Position numbers and translations under genes: made by a program
Shown: positions 13,303-25,116 of the stretch, in pieces
Layout of the letters: every line of letters starts with the position of its first letter
Position numbering within the stretch: position 1 is the first letter of the stretch
Notes under the pieces: generated by a model
Seen by the model: only the letters and a program-made list of their open reading frames with translations
What the model was told of the DNA's origin: nothing
Databases searched by the model: none
Source of the DNA: Aquila chrysaetos chrysaetos
Taxonomy: Eukaryota > Chordata > Aves > Accipitriformes > Accipitridae
Assembly: GCF_900496995.4 (NCBI RefSeq)
Contig: NC_044018.1
Location: 28,240,858 to 28,304,857 of the forward strand
Reading direction: 5' to 3'
DNA length: 64,000 nucleotides

Positions 13303-15745
13303 ACAGCCTTGACTTTACTGATAATTAAGCTGAGATTAGGTAGCACAGGTGAACCAACCCAAGTTAGTAAGACACGCTCTTATTTTACAAATACATGTAT
13401 TTTTGCAAACAAAACACACAGAGGCACTCCTAAAAATTTCAGCCTTGTCTGAGAAAAGGCATCCATCATCAGGTGAAGGCTTCCAAGGCGGATGCTGGAG
13501 AGGAGCAGCGGTGCAGAGAGAGGGAGAGGAGGTGATGAAAAGCTGTTGGAGGTATCTCCTGTTCACTGGCTGGCAACACAGAAAATGGTTCACATTTCTC
13601 ACTAAAGGGGCTGGAGTTGCCTTTATTGCCCTCATAGAGTCAGAACTCGCTTTTCTAATCTCAAAGGAGAGTTATTACCTTGATATCAGCATGATGCCAG
13701 AAACCAACTCAGCCAAGCCTTTACTCTCAAGTTTACAGCATGGTGTAAAGGGATCTCCTGCCTCTTGGTCTGGGACTTGCACCCGCTGCTGCTTGCCCCC
13801 ACTGCTCAGCCCAGTAGGAAGAACTGAGGAGGGGAAGAAAAAGGCTTTGGAGCCTGCTCAACCTTGCAGATGGCCTCTGCCATGTCAGGGGGCTCTCACC
13901 TGGCGGGACCTGCCCAAACACAACTCCCTTTGTTTGATTAAGAGGAAAAACTACAGAGCAGCTTGAGTGAGCACAAGCATTATCCTCTGGTGGAGGAGAA
14001 AAAGTCCATATCAGAGCAAGCTATCTGCATCAGAGCAGCAAATTCATTACGTGCCTGGAGCTGCAGGGTGCACGGGAGACACTCCCCCAGGAGCTACCTG
14101 GAAACCCTGTGTTTCATCAACAGAGCAGGGTGGGGGCCCCCCTTGCCATCACCCCATACCCCAAACCTGTAGCTACAGCTCCTTGTGCTCACAGTTCTGC
14201 CTTTTGTAATTACCTCTCAAATTCCTTCCAGATGAGTGACAACCGCATCACCTCCACCCTAGTGCAAATGTGAAATGGAAAGAAATTAATTTCTTTTTAC
14301 TTGGTTGGAGGAGCTGTATTATTACTATTATTAACAATGGACTCCAACGCAGTTGGCGTATTCTTTAGCCAAAAAAGACAAGTTTCATATGTAAAAGGAG
14401 CCTGAGGGAAAAAAGGAAAGTACTGACGCATCACGCTGTTAGTAACCAAGGGTGGGTTTCAGCCTGGCTAACTCGGCACACCCTGAGTCAGCTATCTGGT
14501 CTACCCACATAGTGTTGGTGAAGGTGGAAAGCCATCTTCAGGGGCCTCTCCATCCATCTACCTTAGGATGGAAGAATCTGCCATTTGGTGGTGATCTCCA
14601 CTGAATACACAAGAATACAGAAAAGATTTCAGATAGTCAGAGTTACTTGAGATGGAAAATGGATAGCACCCGAGACAGCAATTCCCAAAGGAGACAGAGG
14701 CATTTAAGAAGGCTGGCAACCTGCATCTGTGTTTGAATATCTTGCTATCTAGGACTTGCATCTATATGAATCTAGCACGCTGTGTGTGCGGGAAATCAAT
14801 CTCATGCATTCAAGTCATGACATCTGTCAATTGGTGGGCAAAACCCTAAGGCTGATCAATAATCCACTGCCTTTCGGATGCAGACCTGTTGGTTGTAATC
14901 CATTTACTTCCAGTTCCCATGGGTGCAAATGTGCAGACAGTCAGCCAATGACACAGCCCTGCTGGGTAAAAATTACAGGATTAAGCCCTTCCTTACAATA
15001 AAAGCTCAGTCTTGTAATAGACACCAAAATAAACTAAAAACTGCTATTTACTCCCCCTTTTTTTCAAAACTCAATTGCAAACACAATCCATCTGAAAGAA
15101 AGCAGCTGGGGAAACAACGGGCATGCAAAGTATTTCTGGGAGTTTCTTCTACCCAGGTACCTTGCAAGACATGGGCAGATCGAAGCACAACACCCCTCCA
15201 CCATGGTGATTCCTCAATATTACCTTATTCCTCTACTGCAGCCAGCAGCTGCTCAGACTCGCAGACAACATGAGAGGAAGCTGTTCGGGGGGGATGCGTT
15301 TGCAAGTTCACCCTCTTGTATAAACAAATTATGTATGAATCATCTTTTCCTGAACAACTCGAAACACAGTGAGGGCCAGAAACACTTGCTGTCCCTCAAA
15401 ATGAATTATTTTTTACATTTTTCTATTCGACTTGTTACTCAAACTGCCTGCCATGTAAATGCAAAGCAAAGGGCTGTGTTGGTACCTGAGGCTGAGAAAG
15501 GAAAGATCCAGGATGTCTTACTGTGTCCAGATTGCTGTGGATCTGGGCAGAGGGAATCCTGTAGAGCACTTTCCTAGTGGATTCAAGCAGGCAGGATCAC
15601 ACTTTTAGATGTGCAGTGCTGAAAGAGCTGAGTAAATCTTCGGGAAACTACGTCGTGTTTATAAACTGTGAGTTGGGAACAGCCCCAGAGCACTCCATTT
15701 CCATAGAGCCAGTGGATTCAAAGCAGTTCCCATTCCCACAATCTT

Positions 15746-15750
<5 letters not shown>

Positions 15751-15781
<31 letters not shown>
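15751..15781. repeat. T31 homopolymer
   Basis: A run of 31 T bases lies about 0.9 kb upstream of gene B. It could be the tail of a minus-strand retroinsertion, but the flanking sequence shows no recognisable element. Confidence 0.9.
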
Positions 15782-15782
<1 letters not shown>

Positions 15783-16474
15783 GTTTGTTTATTTGTTTCC
15801 TGCTAAAATACCAAACTCCAAATCTTCAGAGCCGAGGTACTACCACAACTATTTGTGATAGAGCTCAATGGCAGCTGTCAAAATCCACACATGAACAAAA
15901 GACCTTGTCAAAACATTTCATATTCATTCCTGTATTTTTTCAGTGACAGAAGAATAAGTCTGCAGAAGCAGGATTTTCAGAAGAGGTCAGCTCAGGGAGC
16001 TGAGCCTTTATAGGGATGGAAGCAAAACTATTTCTGCAGATATATTGTGGTGGCATAAAGGGGACCATGCAGGACATATCACAATACCCCAAGATTGAAC
16101 AATTTTCTGCAAGGCTTGCTGTAAAATGCTGCTCTGCCTGACACAGAACCCTTTCCTAACACACAAGGGACTGTAACTTTTCAAAGCCCTGCTTGTGAAC
16201 AGAAAAGGGGCAAAAGCAATCCCGAGGGATGAAGTTTTCAAATGAGAGAGGTGTTGAGTGACACGCGTTTTGAATGGTGTTTTCCTCCCTGTGCCCAACA
16301 TGACTCTTTGCAACTTTCAAACGCTTTGATATGGCAAAGAGTCTGGCTGTCTACAAAGACGGCAGAAGGCGACAGTTATTCCCAAACAATACCACTGTTG
16401 CTCAGAACCTGGCTATATTATTTCAGAAGGGCGTGTGTGCGGAGTGAGTTCACTCTCCAGAATGCTGTTGGACA

Positions 16475-16502
16475 TGCCAAGCCTAATTAATCAGAAAGAT
16501 GA
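16475..16502 (+). promoter_or_regulatory. Conserved upstream box of gene B
   Basis: TGCCAAGCCTAATTAATCAG and the adjoining AAAGATGA match the sequence upstream of gene C (24943-24970) at most positions. The match with gene D (30633-30660) is weaker. The box ends about 35 bp upstream of the TATA box in genes B and C. It contains a TAATTA homeodomain-type core. The function is inferred from conservation between paralogs only. Confidence 0.5.
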
Positions 16503-16536
16503 TCCACCTCATCAAACCCATCCCAGTCTCATACAT

Positions 16537-16546
16537 GCATAAAAGG
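16537..16546 (+). promoter_or_regulatory. TATA box of gene B
   Basis: GCATAAAAGG lies about 130 bp upstream of the ATG at 16671, the same arrangement as in genes A, C and D. Confidence 0.7.
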
Positions 16547-16670
16547 GCTCTCCTGAGCCCGTGGAGAGCACAGGTTCATCTTTCTCCTTTCCCTCCTACT
16601 CCTTGCTCCAGGCCAGCACCTTTGCTCCTTTATTCTTGCTGTAGCATCCATCCCAATCCAAAAGCCAGCA

Positions 16671-19600
16671 ATGTCTCGCCAGTCCACCGTGAGGATTCAG
16701 AGGGGAAGAAGTGGCTTCAGCGCTGCTTCGGCCATCGTCCCAAACACCTGCCGCACCAGCTTCAGTTCATGCTCTGTCACTCGGGTCGGAAACTGCAATG
16801 CTGGCAGCGGGTTTGCTAGGGTTGGTGGTGGCTTTGGAAGCAAAAGCCTCTACAATGTTGGTGGATGCAAGAGGATCTCTGTGGCTGGAAGGGGTGGTAG
16901 CTTCTATGGATCTGCAGGTTTTGGTGGTGGCTCTGGTAGCGTGTATGGTGGTGGCTTTGGCATGCCAGCTAACCTTGGCTATGGATATGGTGCCTTTGGT
17001 GGTGGCATGGGTGGTCCTGGATTCCCAGCTGGGGGCATCCACGAAGTCTCCGTCAACCAGAGCCTTCTGAAACCTCTCAACTTGGAGATTGACCCCAGCA
17101 TCCAAAGGATCCGAAAGGAGGAGAAGGAACAAATCAAAACCCTCAATAACAAATTTGCCTCCTTCATCGACAAGGTGAGACACGAGCTTCCCTAAATATC
17201 TTGTCCTGATTTTTTTGATGGGGACTCTTTTCTTAGCTGCTTTGTGAGCACATAAGCTGATCAAGAAGGAATAGAAGTGAGGAATGAGACTGGAAGATGC
17301 CCAGTCCCCAGAAACTCCAGGGAATGGTACCTGCCACATGGTGGTTGCTATGAATTAATCATCCAGTATTTGAGGTCCTCCTCATTTGCTGCTTGACATC
17401 TCTTAGGCAGTGGAGAAAGGAGTCTCTAGAAGACAATCCCATCCTTCTGGAGATGTTGGGCTCTCTCCATTGTGCATTATAGGAGCCTTGATAACAGTTT
17501 TTTACATGGTTACAGTGAGATGCGAGCAACCCATCTAAAATGACCAAGAAAGGAATCACATGAATTGGCACTAGGGAGAAGTAAACTTCTCATTGCTTGA
17601 ATTTCCTCAAAGGCATTTAAAGCTACCACTGCAACAGTACCAGCATGTCTGGACTGTTAGTTCAAAATCGTGAAATCTTATCTGACACTGTCTGTCTACT
17701 TCATTTCCTTGTTAACTGTATTAGATGCACAAGAGCATCTGCTTGATTTCTCCTCCGGTTGAGCAGCTTCTCTTTGGTTTCAAGGAAAATGCTACATTAT
17801 TTTGGGTGCTTTGTGGGGTGGGGGAGCTATACTGAAGGGAAGGAGAAATGGCACTTTACTATTGTTTTCTTAATAAAAGTGCAAACCCTGTTTTGCTCCT
17901 TAACTGATTTTGCATGCACTTTTCACACAAAATGCATGCACCTTGTCTTGATTTAGCAAAGCAACAAAGGGGAAGCATGGTGCAAGAAAATAGGTAGTAA
18001 TTCCAGAGTTTGTTTGCAATACTGAGCAGGGTCCCTGCAGTCAAATAGCAAATTCTTTCTTCTACTAGATGAAAATTTGGCTATGAAAACCAGCTGGAAA
18101 GAGTACTTCATCACCTCAGCCAGTACCGAGATCCCCCATTTGCAAGGAAAGCTCTCCATAATCTCTGCTCTTTCAAAACATCTTCAGGATATTTCTACTT
18201 GCAGGTCCGATTCCTTGAGCAACAAAATAAAGTGCTGGAAACCAAGTGGAGCCTGCTTCAGGAGCAGGGGATGAAAACAGTTAGGAACAACCTGGAGCCG
18301 CTTTTTGAGACTTACATCAACAACCTCAGGATGCAGCTGAACAGTTTGCTGAGCGACAAGGGAAGGCTGGAGGGAGAGCTCGTCAACACACAGTACCTGG
18401 TTGAGGATTTCAAGAAGAAGTAAGTCTATTGAGCTAGTGGTCTACTTACCTAGGTAGGTGCAGCCTTTCTCTATTCCACATCCTTAAGCCAACTGGGTGA
18501 TCCAGGAGAGTCCGGGACACAGGAATTCCCGACAGTGAAGACTGTGACATTTTCTCAAGATAAACAGTAACGGAGTAACAGATCCAAATACACAAACATT
18601 TAGGGAATAATTTAGAATATGATCAAAGACTTATTAACTAAATTACCTACTGAGGAAAAAAAAAATTACATGGTAGGTCTGAGAGTTTCAGGACAGCATG
18701 CTTAATTTGCTTAAGACAGGCAGAAGGAGTATGACTAATGGCCAGAAAGAGGAAAAAAAGAATAGATTCTTTAAAATTTTTTTGATGTACTTGTTTTAAC
18801 TAGTTCAGCCTAGGAACATGCTCATGGTCTCTTATTCAGATGCTCTGTAGGAGAAAAGAACATTGTATGCAAAATGCTCTTAAGGAAGTTCATTCCAGCA
18901 AACCAAAATCACCTCCCTCTGTTACTTGCCTAAACAAATGCTCCTTCTGCTTCCCTCCATTAGGTATGAAGATGAAATCAACAGGCGTACAGTTGCAGAG
19001 AATGAATTTGTGACACTCAAGAAGGTGAGAGAAAATTACAGAACACCATCTGATGACTATTTGTAGAGCTCTAATCACCTATTCATTCACAAATCCATCC
19101 ATTCATATTCCAAAAGCTTTTTTTACGGTTTCTTCCCTGGACTGTTATTGCAGAGATATGCGTGTTCCTGACTTGCTGATAAGAGTTTAAGACACATTAC
19201 CTAAATCTCTCATCCTCCAGGATGTAGATGCTGCCTATATGAACAAGGTGGAACTACAAGCCAAGGTAGATGCGCTGACTGAAGAAATTAACTTCCTGAG
19301 AGCCCTCTACGAAGCAGTGAGTACAACCACCTCCCAAGACATTTCAACCCTCAGTTAAGAGCTTCCCTTCCCTCCCTCCTTTCCTCTGAAAGCCTGTAAT
19401 TTCTTCCCCCAGGAGATGCTAAATCCTTTACCTCTTTAGAGTTGTACCAACCGTCTTAGCTGTTTAGATAACAATCTGTAGCCTCTCCCAGGTCTGCACG
19501 CTCATCTGAAAGGATGAAAAGGCATCTCTCAAGTGAATTAGCTCACCTAATCCCGTGCACTTTGCAGGAGCTGTCTCAGATGCAGACCCAGATCTCCGAC

Positions 19601-21167
19601 ACCTCTGTTGTTCTCACCATGGACAACAACCGAAACCTGGACCTGGACAGCATCATCTCGGAGGTCAAAGCGCAGTATGAGGACATCGCCAACAGAAGCC
19701 GGGCTGAAGCAGAGTCCTGGTACCAAACCAAGGTGAAGAAACTGGGGGTTTCCGTGCTGTTATCTTCATGTCTTGTCTTGAACAGATAAAGTCTGACTCT
19801 TCCAACAAAACCTTCTCAAATATTGCATCTTGCACAGCAGCACTCCAGCTGCTAGTCTGGGCTCGAGGAGGCAGCCAATGCTTTCAGGCACCTGGGTTAC
19901 TCCAAAAAGGATGGATTTTATCTTGACTGGTTGTTCCTCTCTCTGTGACAGTACGAAGAGCTGCAGGCTACAGCGGGCAGGCACGGGGACGACCTCCGTA
20001 ACACCAAGCAGGAGATCTCTGAGCTCAACCGCCACGTCCAGCGGCTGCGGTCTGAAATTGACAACGTGAAGAAACAGGTAAAAAGCAGCAAACCCCACAC
20101 TTTTAACCAATTTACACCCTGACTTGCAAGGGAGAGGAAGGAAAACATCAGAGGCAACCTAGGCAAGTTCTGCTCAGTTTGATCCTTTTTCTCTCAAAAA
20201 GAGAACTGTCACAAAAAATGATTAAGCTGATGGTGCTGGAATAAGACCTTGTGATTTCAGGGTAGATAAAGAACAAGTCTAGGTCTTGTATGGGGGAATT
20301 TGACTGGGGTTTTCTCTTCCGTAAGTGTGCAAATCTGAAAGCGGCCATCGCAGATGCTGAGGAGCGCGGGGAGATGGCCCTCAAGGATGCCAAAGCCAAA
20401 CTGGCTGAGCTGGAAGATGCTCTGCAACAGGCCAAGGCCGACCTGGCCCGGCAGCTCCGCGAGTACCAGGAGCTCATGAACGTCAAGCTGGCCCTGGACA
20501 TCGAGATCGCGACCTACAGGAAGCTGCTGGAGGGAGAGGAGTGCAGGTGGGTGGGAAACACAACCCTTCTAGTCCTGATGTTGGAGGAGCAAAGCAATGC
20601 AAGCACTGGAGATGCTCAGCATTTCTGAAATGCTGAACACGGCATTAGGGGGTGGGGAGGGGGGAAGATTGTCCTAGCTAATGGAAATAACATTGCAGGA
20701 AGCATCCCTGAAATATGCCTAGTTTTTATTTTTCTCCCCAAAGGTCTCTAGGAAATGTACCCTGTTTTTTTCCCCCCACTATCAACAGACTCCTTATCCT
20801 CTTACCTTTTTGTGTTCTGTCCCCTAACAGGCTGGCTGGAGATGGTGTCCCAGTGAATATCTGTAAGTCTCTAAAATATATGCAATTACCTGATTTAAGC
20901 ATTAGTGTGTCTCTGCACCAAGAAGCCAATGCCTGGAGAAACTGAACACTTTTCCTTCTCCTTCTTGCAGCCGTGACCAGAACAACTGTGGGAACGGGAT
21001 ATGGAGGAGGAAGTAACCTCAGCATGGGAGGGGGAATCTGCAACATGGGGAACAGCTTCAGCTGTGGAAGTGGTCCTGGGGTTAGCAGCACCACCCTTGG
21101 AGGCGGCAGCAGCTCCAGCGTGAAGTTTGTCTCAACCTCCTCCTCCAGAAGAAGTTACAGAAGCTAA
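16671..21167 (+). CDS. Gene B: type II keratin KRT75 (feather/cochlear type)
   Basis: The nine exons are 16671-17174, 18205-18419, 18964-19024, 19221-19316, 19568-19732, 19952-20077, 20326-20546, 20831-20862 and 20971-21167, giving 538 residues. The head begins [20 protein letters not shown], which is the type of N-terminus known for chicken KRT75, and carries four cysteines (NTC, SSC, GNC, GGCKRIS). [11 protein letters not shown] is at 158-168, the rod ends at LLEGEE near 461, and the tail ends [17 protein letters not shown] as in KRT75/KRT5. Exon 8 is one codon shorter than in the other genes (32 instead of 35 nt). In chicken, KRT75 is expressed in feather and inner ear, and its splice mutation causes frizzle. 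A similar appendage role here is inference. Gene C is its closest relative in the window. Confidence 0.9.
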
Positions 21168-21476
21168 AAGTTTCCTTTCAGACGCTTTCACTCGCCAGAA
21201 AACACCTTAACACTGGTCCTTTACTAAAGCATAGTTGGTATCAACAGAATGAGGGCCACCTAAACCCTATGTCTTGTCGCACAGGAGCCTCACTTTAGGA
21301 ACTCTCTCTCAGCTGTGTTGTCTAGCATGCATCGTGTAGGGCTCTGCTACTGAACATGAGTCCAACTCTTTTAAATTTGCAACTTGCTTGTTACAGCTCA
21401 GCATTTTTTGGCTGGATTTTGTATATAAAATGTGTCCCATGACTGTTTGTCTCTCTTCACTTTCTGGTGTTTGTCT

Positions 21477-21482
21477 AATAAA
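21477..21482 (+). terminator. Poly(A) signal of gene B
   Basis: AATAAA is preceded by GTGTTTGTCT, a context also present in gene C (TGTTTGTCTAATAAAA at 29053-29067). The shared 3' UTR end supports a recent duplication. Confidence 0.8.
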
Positions 21483-21499
21483 AATGCATATGTAATTTA

Positions 21500-24400
21500 T
21501 TCTATTTTGTGGACCTTTTAATTAAAGACATGGAACAGCAAATGCAAATGCAGATAACAAGCACTTTTCCTAGGGCCCTGCCCAGTTAAAGGCTCAGATT
21601 TTTGCTCCTCATTCACATTTCCTGAATCTCTCCATTAGCAGCCAAAACACACAGGCACAGCGTAGCACCAAAGGGAGGTCTGCCGTTGATTTCCATGTTC
21701 TCCCCACCGTGCAAGTAAAACACCTGGAAGCTAAACACAGGGCACGCCACGGCAAGAGTCAGGCACAGGGGAGAAGGTCTAAGATTCATTTACTATGCAG
21801 CTTCCAGCCAATACAACATCCAGCAGCCTGGCTCCCAGGGGGTATGAAGGGCAGTGCCAAGTGTGTGATGTACCTGCATAAACTTCTAACAATAGGGAAC
21901 TAATTACTAGGGGAGTAAGAGCAACCACCCAACTTGTTCAAGTATATCAGTCCATCTCAAAACCCCTTTTACTGTGAGCTGTCTCATCTAAGCGTAGGTG
22001 CCAGCAGTGCAAACATCTGCCTGAGCGGGTTGAAAGCACTCCCTTTCTGTTTGGAGCACTGGCCACACTGTTTTAGGGGTCTTGATGCTGATGTTCCCTC
22101 TCCTTTGACTATAAGCAGGTGGAGGATCTCGTCCATGTGCATTCACATGCTACATGTTGAATTAGATATCACTTATCCAATAGCTATAAAAAATATCCAA
22201 GAATGGGATACCTGTTGGAAAGTGAAAGTCTTCAAGATCCAATGTTTCTTCACTTTCCTAGAATACATTGGAGACAAGATCTTGTTTTGAGAAGGTGGAG
22301 AAAAACCAGAAGAGCTGTAGCAATTTTAGATGTGGTTCTGACTAATCGGGAGAAATTAATTGAGAAGTAAAAGCAGAGTATCATCTGGCTGAAAGCTAGA
22401 GAGTGACAGATCTCATTGCTGGAAGATCAGTTGAACAAATAGATGTGATTAGAAAAAAAGTCCCAACCCTCGCCCCATATATATTAATAAGATCAAGTAA
22501 CGGGCAGAGAAGCACTCTTAGGAAAATACCCAAAGATGGGCAAATAGAGGGGAATTGGCAGTGCCTCAATAATAGACTGTATTTGGGTTTTTCTTTGAGA
22601 CCAGCAGTTTCCCATAATTTTCTAGGATGCTCTGAACAATGCGTGTTCCTCTCTGTATCCCTCAGGAAAACTTCCCCAAAACTTGTGGGCTTGCTTATTG
22701 GTCTGCTGCAGCTCTCCACTCCTGCTCCACCACCTCTCCCTGCTGAATACTCACAACAACTTCCTGGGAATGAGCAATATCCTCACTCAGAACAGTAGCC
22801 TGGGCAAGGTTAAGTAACGGTCTTCCTCATTGCTGCCCAAACACACTCTGTAACCAAAGAGGATATAATGTATATAGCCAAGAGGCACGTCAGATGGATG
22901 CCACCCGTTGCATCAACCCCTGGGTCATAACACAGAGATTACAAAGCCCTTCATCGAGCATGGGAAAGGCTGGGGACACAATATTTGTTCTCCCAGGGCA
23001 CCCCTCTTTAAGCAAGATACAAAAAACCACCCCGGGAAAGGTTCGCATCTCTGGATACATGACCAATGTACAGCTGTCCTTGCTCCAGTGCAGGGCTCTG
23101 GTCACCATGTAGGTAACCTTCTGCATCCAGTCCTGCTGGACAAGTTAAACAGATGTAGCAATGACCTGGGGCTTATATTTCAGTGGGAGAGGACAGCCCT
23201 CATTAATTCCAGCACAGCCCAGATTAAAACCTTAGTCATAATGAAATGAATGGTGCTTGCACTCAGGGGCTTGAATTTGCAATGCATGGAGGGAACTGAT
23301 TGCTAATTGCTACCCATAACATTTTTACAGAGTTCTTTAGGACAGTCGGTAGCTTAGTCACAGAAGCTCCGCTCTCTTAAAAACTGCTGCTTGTTATAAC
23401 ACACAGTAGCTGAAACACTCCCAGAACAGTTATTTTAGCTTTGTTCCAGGGTGTGTAATGGGAACATTAGAAGAATAGAGAGGAAAATAGAAAAAAAAAA
23501 AAAAAAAAAAAAGCATGGCTGAAAGGCAAAAAGAGATGAGAGGCACCTGCAAATTACCCTCCTGCGACCTTCTGGTCGAACTCACTTGACTGCCCAGCCT
23601 CCACATGTGAAATGGCAAGCATAAGGGCGCACTTGAAAGATGCATCTGCGAACACTTGCTCCATACCCCAGTGTTTGCACGTGTCTTTTTAATGGCTGGG
23701 GAAAGCTACGACTTCCCAACAACGCTCTGCAGGTGGGCTGCTACCTCCTCTGATGAGTAGGTGTTCAGCTTGGGCATGGGCATCCACAAGAGAGACATAC
23801 CTTGGCAAACCCAAAGGGCTGCAGGGTCCGAGAGAAGCGTATCCATCCCTGGGCATCCAGACAAGACACTGGGAGTGACTTTCGAGCATCTTGCTTGCTC
23901 TAGGATAAATGCCCATCCGTACAGTGCTACCACACTGCATGCACAGGGCGAGTCAAGACACCATGCGTCTTTCACCAGAGAAATGCACTGTTTGACTTTT
24001 CCTGGGTACTATGTGGAATAAGAGTAAAGGGAGTTGTCTGTGAACAATGTCATAAGTCCGGATCCCAAGCACTGAATTTCCTTGTGAGTAAGAGATATCA
24101 GAGAGGGAAGACAACAGACATGGGGAAGGCAGCCTGGGAAGAGGCTTCACACTGTGTAGAGACAAGGTCAGCCCATGAGTCAGGAAACAGCCCAAAAATC
24201 TGTGAAGGTGAAGCCCTGAGAAATCGCCAACTCAGGTTTTGTGTCATCACAGACAATGGTTAACTCCCTCCCAGGTCATATTCTGATATTTCATCATTTG
24301 TTGTCAGTCTGAATCAGGATGAAACATAGATGCTTTTCACAGAAAGAAAAGGTCTGAAAATACCATTCATAAAATTACCTTCCATGTCCTTCCCACTCCC

Positions 24401-24930
24401 CAGGTGGTTTTTGACAGCTGATCATCTGAGACTTCCACTAATGCCCCATCACCACCCTGGCTTTCCCTCCATCACCTTTTTCTCCCTCCTGTATCAGTTC
24501 TGGTTTAAATTACTCTTGTTTGGGCATGAGAACAAGAGTCCAGAATTTCTGACAAGTTGGGGCCTGAGGTGCTGATACCCCGCTGGGGTTTACTCAAAAC
24601 CACAGCAGGAGGAAAACACAGACCCGCAATAACAGATTTCTCAGACCTTGGACCACTACACCGTGAAATAATGTGCCTTTACGCAACAGAGGGATTGATT
24701 CATCCATGAAATAGAGATGAGCGAGCGCTTGCCCAACATGGGGAACCATCTACTGCAGAGGTGAAAGGAGGGAGTGGGAAAGGCATGGCTGCGAACAAGA
24801 GTTGAGCAGGCAGTATTTAGTGTTTTCTCAGATATTTCGACAGCCAGATCACACACACAAAAAATGCAACTCCTGCACTTTGCGAGTGCTTCATAGTTGC
24901 TTGTGCTCATGGTGAACTCACCATCCGCTT
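21500..24930. other. Interval between genes B and C, no gene recognised
   Basis: No keratin exon or other coding signature was seen on either strand. The only conspicuous feature is an A22 run at 23491-23512. Confidence 0.55.
23491..23512. repeat. A22 homopolymer
   Basis: A run of 22 A bases with no recognisable retroelement body in front of it. Confidence 0.9.
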
Positions 24931-24942
24931 TGCTGCTGGGTG

Positions 24943-24970
24943 TGCCGAGCCCAGTTAATCAGTAAGATGA
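24943..24970 (+). promoter_or_regulatory. Conserved upstream box of gene C
   Basis: TGCCGAGCCCAGTTAATCAG and the adjoining TAAGATGA are the counterpart of the gene B box and stand a similar distance ahead of the TATA box. The upstream in-frame ATG at 24967 falls inside this box, ahead of the TATA, so it is not a start. Confidence 0.5.
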
Positions 24971-25004
24971 GTACCACGCCAGACCCATCCCCAGCTAGTA
25001 AGGG

Positions 25005-25012
25005 TATAAAAG
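25005..25012 (+). promoter_or_regulatory. TATA box of gene C
   Basis: TATAAAAG lies about 110 bp upstream of the ATG at 25117. The GGAGCACAACTTCA that follows aligns with GAGAGCACAGGTTCA in the 5' UTR of gene B. Confidence 0.8.
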
Positions 25013-25116
25013 GGCCAGTCCCAGCCTGGGGGAGCACAACTTCACTTTCCTGCCTCCATCCACTTCCTCGCTGCTTTATTCTTTCTATCTCTCTCACCCT
25101 GCTCACATCAGCTGCC

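Larger units (their letters stand above)
9580..16530. other. 7 kb gap between genes A and B, no gene recognised
   Basis: I found no keratin rod motif on either strand and no other family signature. Content seen: a T16 run at 11243-11258, a TTTTG simple repeat at 11285-11313, an 11-bp inverted repeat (13242-13252 with 13292-13302) in an AT-rich patch, and a T31 run at 15751-15781. This is the largest interval between genes in the left half, and could hold regulatory sequence or an unrecognisable gene remnant. Confidence 0.5.

Noticed and set aside
13349-13966. 205-codon open frame between genes A and B
   Set aside because: The translation has no recognisable domain, no splice-exon structure and low-complexity stretches. 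It looks like chance.
15751-15781. T31 run as the tail of a retroinserted gene copy
   Set aside because: Neither flank shows a coding remnant or target-site duplication.
24967-24969. In-frame ATG upstream of the gene C start
   Set aside because: It lies ahead of the TATA box at 25005, so it would not be in the mRNA. The MSRQ start at 25117 matches the family.
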